Source: Pseudeuparius sepicola | Lineage: Eukaryota; Arthropoda; Insecta; Coleoptera; Anthribidae | DNA: 64,000 bases | Direction of reading: 5' to 3' | Assembly: GCA_963920635.1 (NCBI GenBank) | Contig: OY987308.1 | Span: forward strand, 7,382,225 to 7,446,224 | Shown here: piece after piece, positions 32,475 to 44,127 of the stretch | How the letters are laid out: each line of letters begins with the position of its first letter | Numbering within the stretch: position 1 is the stretch's first letter | Notes under the pieces: generated by a model | Told to the model about the DNA's origin: nothing | Databases searched by the model: none | The model's input: the letters and a program-made list of their open reading frames with translations, nothing else | Translations under genes and position numbers: made by a program

Positions 32475-33863
32475 GATTCAGTTATTTCGAAGCGTGGAAA
32501 GAAGAAATTAGTCCACGAGAATCATATATATTTATTTTCTAAACGAACTGTGGATGACATTCATGCAATTTGGGTTTGCGAAAAACGTTCAAATTGTAGA
32601 GGACGCGTTTGGACCCAAGGAATCGATGGCGAAGTAGTAAAAGTTGTGAATCCACACAACCATGCAGCGCAGGCAGCAAGGCCCATAGCAGCTCGATTAA
32701 TCAACGAAGTGACCGCCAGGGCAAGAACTACCCAGGAGACACCACATCAGATCCTCACCGAGGTCATTTCAGAGGCCCATGCTGATGTGGCCGCGTTATT
32801 ACCTAGAAAAGATTCGCTGAAGAGGACAATTCGGGCAATGAGACAAATCGGAGGTACACCAAGTCTGCCTCAATCCATTAATGAACTTGTCATCCCGCCA
32901 GAGTTTCAGGAGATCAGTATTGATGGCATTCCACAGCAGTTTCTTCTCTGGGACTCAGGTGATGAACCCACCCGGATTTTGATCTTTGGGACACGGAATA
33001 ATCTCCGCTTATTAGCGCAGAGCGAAGAATGGTTCGCCGACGGTACGTTTTCTACGGCGCCAGCTTTATTTCAGCAGTTCTATACAATCCACGCAGTTCA
33101 TAGAGGCCTCGTGATTCCAGTATTGCACACCTTATTGCCAAACAGGACCCGAGCAACGTATGCTACAGCAAATTAAGTACCTACAACCAGAACTCTACCC
33201 ACAAAGATTGATGACTGATTTTGAGCACGCCGCAATTCAGGCATTCGATGTCGAATTTCCCAATGTCGAGAAGACGGGCTGCTTCTTCCACCTATCGCAG
33301 TCTGTTTGGCGAAGAGTTCAGAGCGAGGGGTTGAAAGTGCGCTACCAGAATGACCACGAATTTGCCCGTTGGATTCGTATGAGACCGGCGCTTGCTTTTC
33401 TGCCTCCCGATATTGTAACGGAATCATTCGAAGAGCTGCAGGACAATCCAGAGTTTCTACAAGAAACAATCCCCATTGCCAATTATTTTGAGGATACCTA
33501 TATTGGCCGAATGCACCGAAGAGGACGCCAGACCCCACTGTTTCCAATTAAACTTTGGAGCGTGTATCTACGAACGCTGAATGGCCAACATCGAACGAAC
33601 AATAACGTCGAAGTTTGGCACCGCAGCTTTCAAGAAACCTGTGGTTCGCTTTTCCCCAATATATACCGCTTTATCAATTGCCTGAAACGACAGCAAGGCT
33701 TACACAATTTCGAAGTCCACAGATCATAGCCGGCAACCTCGTCAGTACGCAAAATAAGAAGTACGCCGCAATTTCGGCAAGGATTCGACGTATTGTGGAA
33801 GACTTGGGCAATCGAAATACGATTGAGTATCTAAGAGGCATAGCATACAATTTTGAATTTTGA
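32475..33863 (+). pseudogene. FLYWCH zinc-finger MULE transposase, two frameshifts
   Basis: The preferred start is Met 32475 (MDSVISKRGKKK). An N-terminal FLYWCH finger (LFSKRTVDDIHAIWVCEK ... SNCRG ... NPHNHAA) binds DNA; Cys and His zinc ligands are present. The MULE core follows with catalytic D in WFADGTFSTAP (near 33040). After a frame break at about 33155 come D in LMTDFEHAAIQ, the CFFHLSQ motif and E in NNNVEVWHRSFQ. A second break near 33718 leads to a C-terminal piece ending GIAYNFEF at 33863. Only two single-site breaks in about 460 codons suggest recent decay. Confidence 0.9.
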
Positions 33864-34029
33864 CTTGGTTGGTCCTTATCCTGCTGTTTTATTTTGTAAT
33901 TGCATTTGACCTTTAACAGTACACATAATTATAATTTATTAGTGTGTATTATTTTTGCTCATATTCCCTTTTTCGAACTTGGAAACCTTCAAAAACAAAG
34001 AAGACTCCACACACAGAAAATCTTTTTTG

Positions 34030-34194
34030 TGTGCAGTGGGAGCGAAACATACCGGGGCTAAATGTGTGGGGGCGAAACGTCCGAGGGGCGAAATGTGCAG
34101 GGGCAAAAAGGTCGGAGGCGAAATGTACCTGGGGGCTAAATGCTGGAGGCGAAATGTGGGGGGCGAATTGTGGGGGGCAAAACTTCCGCGAACC
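34030..34194 (-). repeat. Minisatellite-like right inverted repeat of the MULE
   Basis: The same degenerate words in inverse orientation (GGGGGCGAAACGT, GGGGCGAAATGTG, GGAGGCGAAATG). Overlapping open frames on both strands (33949-34308) are by-products of the repeat. Confidence 0.85.
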
Positions 34195-34504
34195 AGTACC
34201 TATACCTATTATTAACTTAATTTTTAAACGAATTTCGAAATATTTAATGAAAAAATGCAATATGTGTGAACACATTCTTTTGTGTGTATTAGGATCTATG
34301 TATTTCAAGTATTTTCAATTTTTAGGTTACGAATACAAAGCCAGGGTGTGCTGCTGTACCTACATTGCAGCAATACTGCAAAAATGGGTTCTTGATGAAA
34401 CGCTTTCCACGGGACCCAACAAGAAGGAAAGAATGGCTGATAATATAAAAACGCACTTTAATTGTACACTAGAAATAACATTTCGTAATTTGGTAATCCA
34501 GGGG

Positions 34505-35560
34505 CGTATTTAGCATGTCTGTCAGAAATGTCAGAACTCGTGATAGATGCCTCACCTGAACCTTGATATTCTGTGGCACTTCAAACACAGAAACTATAAC
34601 TATAGCCTTGTTCTGTGCTTCAAAGAACAGAGTTTAATATTAATTTCTATCTATTCAAATTTAGGATTCGTGTACGTAAAACGTAAATTCTGTTGATTCT
34701 ATCTATATCAATAATATCAATATGGCCGCCTCTTACGGAATTCTAGAGAAGTAAAATATTTACCTGTCACAATCTAGTGTACAATTAAAGAGCGCTTAAA
34801 AAATTTGTGATTACCTCATCGTTGAGACTTCGTATATCTGTTCTTTATGTCAAATCGGACAACTTTTTTATTTGCGAAAATTCTCAGTTCGGGACGTTTT
34901 CCTTTGGGACACCAGCAAAGTTTTTAGCTTAGGTTAACGGGTGTCGGCCTCGGACAAGGACCACAAGGTAGTTCCTTGATTTTGTCCAATCAGGAGCCCG
35001 ATTCCGTTGCCGAGTTTATGACCTTGTAACTGACGTCATAAAATTTAAACCCTCACAACTGATTTGTGCCAGAACGATTTAATAAAAGTAACAAAATAAT
35101 TTTGGTAAAAAAAGGGAGGGCAAGGAAATGGGAAATATTTGGAAAATTTGTTGTAATATTATGAGATTTTGGGCACCTACACAGATTTGAATTTTAAACT
35201 TCATTTTATATTTTCTTAAAAATAGGGGAGGGTACGTGAAAATTTGAAATGAATGAAAAAATCGATTAATATGCCTTTTTAGGGGTTTTTGTAAATGCAT
35301 ATTTTAATTCCATGATCCATCTATTGTTGATGTAAAAAAACTTAGGGTAGAAAGGGGTGCGGGTCAAATGTAAGATACAAAATTGCGTAATATACGTTGA
35401 TTGTAAAAGTAGCTCCTTTATTTCTAAATAATTATTTTTATTTTTTTGGGTGTTGGTCAGATACAGATATGCCTATCAGTCAACAGTCTACTTCGCAGAA
35501 TGATCAACAACCATCTTAGAACACTTCAAAGAAGACTACAAAAACCTAAAGTTTGATTGC
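34505..35560 (+). other. Gap between P-element exons; no gene recognised
   Basis: Possible intron or lost coding sequence of the P element. Contains AATAAAAGTAAC near 35080 and A/T-rich sequence. Nothing else could be named. Confidence 0.35.
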
Positions 35561-36498
35561 TGGAATTCTTAATGAGGTGTTTGAGTTTTATAAAAAAAAT
35601 TGACTCGTTGGAACTTAATGAAAGAGTTGGATGAAATGGCCGTTACTCCAGGAAAGATATATAAGACCTCTTTAAATAAGTATTTTGAGGAAATAACCCT
35701 TCCACAACATACCGGCATAGCATTCTACGTGCTGGTATTTATGCTTGGTGGTGTTACTCGCTGGAAGCAAGTAGTAGCGTACTATTCTACTGTATATTCA
35801 GTAAATGGTGCTGAATTCAAAGACATAATTGAATCGATATTTGAAAAAGTGGTTGGATTAAATTTAAACATTCTGAGTGTAGCATCTGATATTGGTTCTT
35901 GCAATTAAGCACGCTGAAAAACTTTGGGCATTTCTGCCGGAAGATATTCACCTATTCACCTAAGTGCAAAATCCCCCATCCTTTGCATTCTGATCAAAAC
36001 CTTTATGTTTTTGATGATGTACCGCATTTATTCAAAAATATTAAAGCAATGCTAATTGCTACTAAAATTATCAAACTACTTAATGACATTGTTAAAAAAT
36101 ATTGCTTGCCAACCCGAGAAGTTATAGCTAATCATACTTCTGACATTATAAAATGTCAAGAGAATCACACTTTTAAATTGACACCAAAACTATCCGAAGA
36201 GGATTTGCTTCCCATCCACTTTTAAAAAATGAAAGTGAGCACATCTACAAATGTGATAAACCATTCTGTAAGCAGTGCTTTAAAATTTTTGGCTCATGAT
36301 TTAAACAATCCTGCTTACTTAACCACAGCATGGTTTTTAGACAAAATTGAAAAATGGTGTTACCTGATGACTTCGAGGCATCCATCATGCTCCCTAAGCA
36401 AATTTAATGTGGACGTGTACAATGAATCAAGCATTGAAGTTGGTTACAAAAACTTTGGAAACGTTCACAAACAGGAGTTCTACTTTCAACCTATGCTA

Positions 36499-36827
36499 AA
36501 ATCGAGCAATCCGTACGCCTGGCGTAAATAAAACCACGTGTTCGATGACGATCCGCGATTGGTAGGTAGGCTATAAAGTTTCACACTTGATCGCAAAAGT
36601 GTTGTTATGCGGTTTTACCTTGTTGTTTCAGCTATTTAGACAGTACCACAAATCATTTTATCGATGTTTTGAACCATTTTAATCAAGCCAATAATTCTTT
36701 TCCCAAATATTTTGATGTAAACCATTGTAAAACTAAAATTAAATAAAGGTCGTGCCTCAGTGCGGCCCTGGCGAATATTTCAACCCACGTGGTCTTGTTT
36801 ACGCCAGGCGTAAGAGTTTCCCGATTT
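36499..36827. mobile_element. 329-bp MITE inside the P element
   Basis: Flanked by TA (36497-36498 and 36828-36829). Inverted ends start AAATCGAGCAATCCG and AAATCGGGAAACTC, then share TACGCCTGGCGTAAA and ACCACGTG. It has no coding capacity. Confidence 0.85.
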
Positions 36828-37447
36828 TACTATAGTCCATGTTGGAGTTGCAGAGTTATTTATTAGAAAAAAAGGATATAAATTTGTTTTGGCTGGCCGT
36901 TTCTCTCAAGACTGTTTAGAGAACCTGTTTTGTGTTATGAGAAGCAAACAGATTGCTCCCGATGCTGTTCAAGTCAAAAATAATTTAAAATTAATTTGTG
37001 TGTCTCAGTATGTAAAAAACCCTAACACCAGCAGCTACTATGAGGATGACAGAGAGTTTATTTCGGGATTCTTAAATACTGTAACAAAAAAGCATCCAAA
37101 TTATGACGTTGTTCAGCTCCCAATGGATATAAAAGAACCTGGTTTTAATTTAGATTATAGTGAATTGCACTCCTTATTTGTGGATACATACTTCAGAGTA
37201 TCAAGCTCGACATGTGTGTGAAAGGCGTGGGCTCTAGAACCACAATTTATAAAAGTTTTACCAAATTTACTTTACTTAGGAGATTTAGAGAGCATTCTCT
37301 GTTTTTTGTAATGAAATTTTATTTTGTTTTTTCATAGATATGAAAAGTATTTTTAGAAAATATATTTCATATATATATATCACAAAATATAAATGTAAAA
37401 GAGTTTTTCTTTAAAGAAATGTCTAATTTACAATTAAATCTACCAGA

Positions 37448-39420
37448 ATGTCGTCTTGTACAACAAAATTTTCACAGGAAGCCAGAAAAAATATTCAAAA
37501 TTTCTGGCAATATAATTTTAAAGAGCGACAGGTGTATCTGTCTAATCTTCTAGCAACTGGGAAGTCACATACGCAATTACCTACTAGCAGACTTACAAGT
37601 ATCTTAGGTTTGTCCTATTTTTCCAAAATCATTGTAAGTACAAAATTTTTTCTTTATTCTAGGTATAGCAAAGTCTCGTAGGGCTGAAGATGATCCTGTT
37701 TTAAAGAAGAAAGAGCGTAGTGTTAAATACTTTTTAAAATGCGAAGGAACCCTTGAACCCGTGTGTAAAAAATTCTTTCTTTCTACTCTTGGCTATGCAC
37801 ATAATAGCGACAGTATTTTAAAGACTAAGAAAGATGTAAGATTGTGAGTGTAAATGTAAATACAAGAAAAAGTGATAATGGGCATAAGCACTCAAAGTTA
37901 GAAAACAAAAAAACTAGTAATCGCATACACGTGTTTCATGCTATTTGGCAATCATCAGTACGGTGTAACATTAACCAAATAAAAAAGATAGGAATGATTT
38001 GGGAAGCAACAAATGAAGTCCAGGCAGGAGCCAACAGCACATTTGCAGCTTCAGTCAGCACATCCCCAATTCGGGGCTTGTACTGACATCGCCACGGAGG
38101 CTGCTAAAGCGACCTGCGTGGAAATCTTCATAGCCCAAGATACAATGAAACACGTGTATGCGGTTACTAGTTTTTTTTTGTTTTCTAACTTTGAGTGCTT
38201 ATGCCCATTATCACTTTTTCTTGTATTTACATTTATACTCACAATCTTACATCTTTGTTGTCATTGCCCATTATCACTTTTTCTTGTATTTTAAAGACTG
38301 TTTTTAAAAAAGATAAAAGAGATGGCCGAACCCACACTGTTGTACCTGTAAATAAGATTGATTGCCAAAGTTTGATAAATCACATTAAATCATTTTTTCC
38401 TAGTGTATCACATTAATGACGTGAACACGCTCAAAAAAAGCTCAATTTGACTCGTGATATTACCATCACAAAAATGCACGAACATTTTTTGGAAAATTAC
38501 CCAAACATATCTGTCTCGTATGAGGTGTATCGAAAAGTAGTGACCCAAGATATGAACATATCCTTCGCACGACTTGGCAATAAGGAGTGTGAAAAATGTG
38601 AATATTTCAATCTTCAAAACTTGCCACACCAAGAAGTCTGCAGCTAAAAATATTGTTTGCGAAGTTTGCACAGAATGATCCAATCATATTAAGAAGGCAG
38701 TTATTTCTCGAAAAAATTATAAAAAAAGATGTAGAAAAGAGATCCGATAAAAAAATATTTTCTACTCAGCCGATATGCAAAAAGTAATTATGTTACCTCG
38801 ACTTGAAATGTTCAAGCAAGTCGTATTTACGCCCCGTATAATTGCATTCAATGAATTTTCGGGTCCACTGGTGATTTGAAAAAGGAGTATCCATTTGTTG
38901 CTTTATGGCATGAGGCCATTGCGGGAAGAAAAAAAGGAAGAAATTATAAGTGCTTTTCTCCAGTTTTGTCTCTTCGCTCGTGATTAGGAGGAAATAACGT
39001 TGTGGGTAGATAACTGCAGCGGGTAAAACAAAAATTGAGCCTTCTTTTAATTTTTAGTGTACATAATTAATAATAAATAACTACCCAATTAATAACAGTG
39101 AAATATTTATACATTCATGTCAGCTTATAATCTACATCGCCAACAACCAAAAATATATGATTTTATGGATTTTTAACGTCGTTCAGAAATGTAACGGGGG
39201 TAAGATTACATGCAAAGTTATGCAGAGCACGGACTTTAGAAAATGACCAGCAAGAAGAGGATATAAACATCTCTTTTACATGAAAGAATTTGATGGTTCC
39301 GAAGCCCAACTTAATTTTGTTGTTAAGCAATTTACAAAAAGTGAACTAAAACCTCCAAATCAGCATCTGCGATGCCAGCGCACAAACTCTTATTTTGGTA
39401 GCAACTAGATGTCTTAAGTG
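37448..39420 (+). pseudogene. Decayed SDNC/QNKN-type transposase relative
   Basis: Belongs with the transposase at 41016-43268. Readable segments: an N-terminal piece KFSQEARKNIQNFWQYNF, a likely intron with GTAAGT and TTCTAG around 37630-37662, then VCKKFFLSTLGYAHNS near 37765 (compare VCRNTYLNAFGIKKW in the other gene). After a foldback insertion come GRTHTVVPVNKIDCQSL, NECEKCEYFNL-like cysteines near 38590, ADMQKVIMLPRLEMFKQ near 38775, and the core motif LWVDNCSG*NKNWAFF-like near 39005. TFMSA and QPKIYDFMDF follow near 39115-39170. Many stops; dead. Confidence 0.7.
37830..38256. mobile_element. Foldback insertion with 110-bp arms
   Basis: Arms 37830-37939 and 38145-38256 are inverse copies (AAAGATGTAAGATTGTGAG outer; GCATACACGTGTTTCAT inner). 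TATTTTAAAGACT occurs just left (37814) and again just right of the block, a possible 13-bp duplication. It splits the pseudogene around it. TGCCCATTATCACTTTTTC is additionally repeated on the right side. Confidence 0.82.
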
Positions 39421-40506
39421 AAACTGTTCCACATGCTTGTGAAACTGACAGTGATAACTGATGACTAAGGGGGTTATTTATATATTGTAGTTTTTTGTTG
39501 GAGACATTTCTTTGAATAAAAAGAGAATTTTTAAAAAGAGTTTACCGATATTGTTTGAAATTGCATCAGACTTAGTGCAGATACGGTAATTTTGCTAAGC
39601 AATAAAGTATTTTTTAATAAAAAATTTGTCGTATTAAACATAAAAAATATATTCGCAGTTAATTGAGTAAAGTTATCTCTATTCGCTATTTAAGTACATT
39701 GTTCTTAAATTTTATTACATAAGACTCGTTTTTCAGTTACAATTTACTAATTAAAATAAAGAACGCATACGGGACGACCCATACAGGTCGAACCTGTATA
39801 TAATAATTGCATATCACAAAGGTAAGTTATATACCTAATTGTTTTGTTATAATAGTAATTCACAAGACAATAGCACAACAATAGCAATCCAATTAAAAAC
39901 CGCCGCCGCCATTTTGTTCAAATGATATATCCCTGCAATAAAACTCATTTACTGGCTAATAAGAAATAAGAATAATGGTAAATAAAATTAGGTACCCTAT
40001 GCAGATAATTTTATTGATTTTAATTTACCGCATAACACAAGTATTATGTACGGGATAATTTGCAGGTTATGTTGGTAGTAATTATTGGCCAGTGAAATTA
40101 ATTTTGTTCATTCATTTCACTGTTATTGGCTTTCGAGCTGCCTACGAATGAAGAAAATCCAATAATTATTAGGTATTCCTTTACTCAATGTCGTAACTTT
40201 TTTTAGGTATTCAAGTAGGTACTTATATAGGTACAGAATGCAAAATGCCAAAGAAAAAATCAAAAAGTGGATTTTATAAATCTATATCACAAAGGGTGAT
40301 ATTACGAAAAACCAGAACCTTCACTTATGAATGAAGATTTAAATGACGAGGAAAATGTTGAAATAACTTCGGAGACAACTGCACAGCTTTCTTCTTTTTA
40401 CGATCAATTTCTAAGACGCCCTCTCGACCTCGCTCCCCACCTTGACACATCTAATGATAATATGTAACGAAAATTTTGTCTAATTAATTAATAAGTTGCC
40501 TACCTA
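39421..40506. other. No firm gene; AT-rich spacer
   Basis: Contains short Lys-rich and acidic open fragments at 40246-40465 (MPKKKSKSGFYKS; MNEDLNDEENVEITSE) that could be the N-terminus of another decayed transposon gene. 40040-40170 has a weak inverted similarity (AATTATTGG/CCAATAATT). Nothing else is recognised. Confidence 0.35.
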
Positions 40507-40523
40507 CATATCGTCGTTTAAGA

Positions 40524-40960
40524 AACAATACCGCCTAAGTGACATTTTTGTCAAAATTGAGGTTTTGCATAAAATACCCTAATAGCGCCTATGTACATCG
40601 TCTAAAACCGCCCAACTGCCGTTTAAATCAGCTGTTTTGCCTCTCCGACCGTTGTAAAAATACCGCCTATCTAAAATCATTTGACAATACCGCCGATGTC
40701 CCAGTGAGCCCATGGTATTTTGAGGTTATCCAAGCACGCCAGCAGTTTGTCAGGAAATTATAATAAACAAGGTAAGTAAAATGTTTGGAAAGTTATATTT
40801 ATTGTACTGCACGTGTATACTATTTAAAAAAGTATCAGTTATGCTTGGAGTTATTGAATTAATGCATAAAAATCTGACTTAAATGTGACCATGGAGTTAG
40901 GCGGTATTGAATGTATCAAATTAATTATTTCTTCCAAGTATTCATGCGACATAGGCGGAA
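40524..40960. promoter_or_regulatory. Left subterminal ACCGCC motif cluster
   Basis: Copies of ATACCGCCTA or close variants at about 40529, 40661 and 40688, looser ones (AATAGCGCCTATG, AAACCGCCCAAC) at about 40580 and 40608, and inverted copies (GGCGGTATTGA, GGCGGAATTAC) at about 40900 and 40955. Position and repetition suggest transposase-binding sites. Confidence 0.7.
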
Positions 40961-41015
40961 TTACTTGTCATGGCTTTTTTGTTTTATCCCCTAATGTGTT
41001 CTGTTTATTACAGAT

Positions 41016-43268
41016 ATGGACTGGGAAGACAGTGAGTCGTTGTCCGAGGAAGCGGCAGAAGATAATGGTGATTTTTATACCGATTCAGAACTTTTCAATG
41101 CCCTTGAAGAATACCAAAGAAAGTCAAGAGGTGTACAGTCTACAAACTATCCGATAGAGAACGACACTTTCTCAGTTTTATTACCACTTGAAAGTTTAGT
41201 AGAGGATACTCTGACTAGTCCGATGTTAGCTGAGGCTGTGTCTGATTCTCAAAGCAAATCAAATCAAACTCGCAGTGAATTAGCAAGTGAGAGGGAAACA
41301 ATAGAATATGAAAACCAATTTGAAGTAAGCACAGCTGACGACAGTGATTATATACCTGAAGCAGAATCAGATTTAGAGTCAGATAGCGCATCGGAACCAG
41401 TAAGAAGTGACAATGAACAAGGGGAAACAAATGTTACTGGAGCTGCTTCTTTTACAGACAGTTTACCTTTGGTTGAAGTTTCAAACATCCCTTTTGATGG
41501 TGATGCACATAAAGAAAAAAAAAAAAGGAAACTAAAAAAACAAGGGTGAATGGAAATCCACCCAAAACAAGAAATTACGCATGGAAGGAAAAGCCTATTT
41601 GGGTTATCGTAGAACTCGACAAGGACAGATTTTTCACGATGTTAAGAAAAATGAACGTAAAATGGGGCCACCTTGTCGTTCTGAAACCTGCAAAAAATCA
41701 AAGATTAGGTCATGCAATGAATTGCCAGATGAAAAAAGGAAAGAACTTTTTAATGCTTTCTGGGAAACCATGAACTGGGATCAAAGGAGAACGTTTATAG
41801 TCAATACTGTAGAGAAGACACCTGTTAAACGTCGCAGAAAAGAAATAGTTGAGAATTCCAGACGTCAAGCATCCCTGAATTATTTCCTTAATATAAATGG
41901 TGTTAGAAAACAAGTATGCCGTAATACTTATCTTAACGCTTTTGGAATAAAAAAATGGACAGTACGTTATTGGATTGATCATAACCAGAAAACAGAAACT
42001 ATAGCTCCAAATTCTTCAATAACTCATTCACAAACTGCTGATGTAGCGTCACGTAAACGAAGAGTTGATAGGGAATTTGTTAAAACGTTCTTAGATTCTT
42101 TACCTAAAATGCCTTCCCATTATTGTAGGCAATCTAGTACCCGAAAATATTTAGAACCTATAGTTACGTCAGTGTCTCAGCTATATAATTTATATCTCGA
42201 GAAATGCCAACAAGAGAATGTTGAAAAGATGAGCAGATTTACTTTTGATTCAATTTTTAAAAAAGAGAATCTTTCACTGTTTTTGCCGAAAAAAGATCTG
42301 TGTGATTTGTGCTGTGCATACCAAGCAGGAAATCTTGATGAGGAAAAATACCTCATACATGTAGAACAAAAGGATAGAGCTCGAATTGAAAAAAATCAGG
42401 ACAAGGAAAAGGCAGCAAATAATCTAGCACACGTTTTTACCCAAGACCTTCGAGCCGTTAAGTTAGCTCCTCTTACAAAAGCTAGCGCATTTTATTACAA
42501 AAAAAGCTGAACGTACACAACTTTACAATGTATAATCTTCAAAGCCATGAAGTTGTTTGCCACTGGTTCGATGAAACCGCCACAGATCTTGTAGCATCTT
42601 CATTTGCAACATGTATTATTCACACATTATCTAACATTTTGCAAAATAATCGTTTGCCAGTTATCCTTTGGTCAGACGGCTGCAATTATCAAAATCGTAA
42701 CGTAGTATTATCTAATGCGTTGTTACATTTGAGCAAAGAGTTAAACGTTGATATAGAGCAGAAATTTCTGACCAAAGGACATACACAGATGGAATGTGAT
42801 TCTGTGCATAGTGCCATCGAAACAAAACTAAAAAACAAGGACATTTATCTACCTGGACAATACTGTACTATTACAAGAGAAGCTAGACACAAGCCTTTTC
42901 CATATGAAAGTCATTTCCTTGATTATACTTTCTTTAAAGACTATTCAGGCAGAAATTTTCTGGTATATGACTCAATCAGACCAGGAAGAACAACGGGCGA
43001 TCCAACGGTTGTGGATATCAAGGCGATGAAGTACAGTAATGGTGAGATTAGTTTCAAAACCAACTTTGATCATGAGTATTGTACTTTACCCAGAAGACAG
43101 AAAAAAAATGCTGATAGTTTGTATTCCCTTGCCAGTGCTCCTCCTTTAAACAAAGAAAGAAGAAAAATTTCATATTCGAAATGGAAAAATCTTCAGGAAC
43201 TGAAGACCGTCTTAACTCAAGATTGTCACTCATTTTATAATGAGATTCCCCATGATGGGCAATCTTAA
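41016..43268 (+). pseudogene. SDGC...QNRN transposase (DUF7869-like), few frame breaks
   Basis: About 740 codons in pieces. 41016-41546 is an acidic, Ser-rich N-terminal region ending in a basic KKKKRKLKK patch. 41546-41640 changes frame twice (NPPKTRNYAWKEK to AYLGYRRTRQGQIF). 41581-42507 has a Cys motif (GPPCRSETCKKSK), a helix-rich DNA-binding-like region (VCRNTYLNAFGIKKWTVRYW) and another Cys cluster (KKDLCDLCCAYQAG). After a one-base slip in an A-run at about 42502, 42528-43268 carries the catalytic-looking core: WSDGCNYQNRN (D at about 42675) and KGHTQMECDSVHSAIE. These acidic residues and the RNase-H-like order suggest a DDE enzyme. I recall similar unannotated insect proteins with a DUF7869-type domain but cannot place them in a named superfamily. 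Confidence 0.78.
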
Positions 43269-43439
43269 GCGATGTGCTTTATTATTATTAGACTTTCTTA
43301 TAATATACATTGAAGACTTCATATCTGTTTTTTCTTAAATTAACACTATTAATTAATACCTAAGTACCTACTTACCTTCTAATTAAACTTACACCTTATG
43401 GTGTGTCTCTTATTTCAAATAAACATCACAGAGGACCAA

Positions 43440-43675
43440 TAATAATACCGCCTATAATACAGTTGCATTAATTTCTACCCAACCAATACCGCCTAAGTAG
43501 CAAAAAACAAAAAAATATAAATATTAAAGAAAATTGTATTTGGATTATCGATCAGTTGTCTATTTTGATATTAAAGTCTTAAAATTAGATCAGGCTTTCA
43601 ATAACTATAGTTACGAAATACTTTTTGTTGCCTCCTGAAAAGTTAACCTTATTGTACTTAGGCGGTATTGTTTCT
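43440..43675. promoter_or_regulatory. Right subterminal ACCGCC motif cluster
   Basis: ATACCGCCTATA at about 43444, ATACCGCCTAAG at about 43488, and the inverted CTTAGGCGGTATTG at about 43657, which is part of the terminal repeat. It mirrors the left cluster. Confidence 0.7.
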
Positions 43676-43790
43676 TAAACGACGATATGTAGAGCTTGTT
43701 GTTTCTTAAACCAAACTATTGATTAAAGGGTATGTGCCGGTCGCAAAAGTGCTTTTTATGACTCATGTGGAGTTTAGTTGCTGAGGCCAG

Positions 43791-44127
43791 GAGGGGGTTG
43801 CCCACAGCGAAAGTGACGTTAGATTTCGTATTTTTTCAAGTTGTATAGCATAAAATCTAATAACATTTTACCTGGCAAAAATTTAATACAAACATCTCTG
43901 TCTTCATTTTAATCATAAGATCTTACAAGCACTGTTTTGTTTTATTGGTTATGAAAACCTTGGGAAAAATAATAATTCCAGTGCATATGCTTTTAAGATC
44001 TTATGATTAAAATGAAGACAGAGATGTTTGTACTAAATTTTTGCCAGGTAAAATGTTATTAGATTTTATGCTATACAACTTAAAAAATACGAAATCTAAT
44101 GTCACTTTCGTTGTCGGCAACCCCCTC
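43791..44127. mobile_element. 337-bp foldback MITE
   Basis: Arms 43791-43925 and 43994-44127, outer edge GAGGGGGTTGCC, inner edge TCATAAGATCTTA, 68-bp spacer. The arms differ at few positions, so it is young or conserved. Non-coding. Confidence 0.9.

Larger units (their letters stand above)
32011..34194. mobile_element. FLYWCH-MULE (Phantom-like Mutator) transposon
   Basis: A 2184-bp element flanked by a perfect 9-bp direct duplication AGTACCTAT (32002-32010 and 34195-34203), the size expected for Mutator-like elements. The terminal inverted repeats begin GGGATCCGGAAGGTTCGCC on the left and GGTTCGCGGAAGTTTTGCC read in from the right. Each then becomes a degenerate array of ACATTTCGCCCCC-like words. 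The interior encodes a FLYWCH plus MULE transposase. Animal MULEs with FLYWCH domains have been called Phantom; assignment here rests on those domains. Confidence 0.93.
34325..37222 (+). pseudogene. P-element transposase (THAP9-like) remnant
   Basis: A THAP zinc-finger piece is readable across frames at 34340-34440 (CKNGFLMKRFPRDPTRRKEW). After about 1.1 kb come the catalytic parts: LMKELDEMAVTPGKIY near 35620, VASDIGSCN near 35885, FDDVPHLFKNIKAML near 36020, NPAYLTTAWFLDKIEKW near 36310, and the P-type hallmark FSQDCLENLFCVMRSK near 36900. At least four frame breaks occur, and a 329-bp MITE interrupts it at 36499-36827. The order and motifs match the P superfamily; the gene is dead. Confidence 0.87.
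40507..43689. mobile_element. DNA transposon with perfect 35-bp inverted repeats, unassigned superfamily
   Basis: The left end starts CATATCGTCGTTTAAGAAAC and the right end is its exact inverse complement, continuing through AATACCGCCTAAGT without a mismatch. TA lies outside both ends (40505-40506 and 43690-43691), or CTA/TAG if the repeat is one base longer on each side. The 3183-bp interior has one gene on the plus strand and clusters of ATACCGCCTA motifs near both ends. Identical ends imply recent mobility. Confidence 0.88.

Noticed and set aside
33949..34308. Frames across the right MULE terminus
   Set aside because: Translation of the minisatellite inverted repeat; both strands are open.
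40040..40170. Inverted repeat AATTATTGG/CCAATAATT
   Set aside because: Too short and AT-rich to distinguish from chance.
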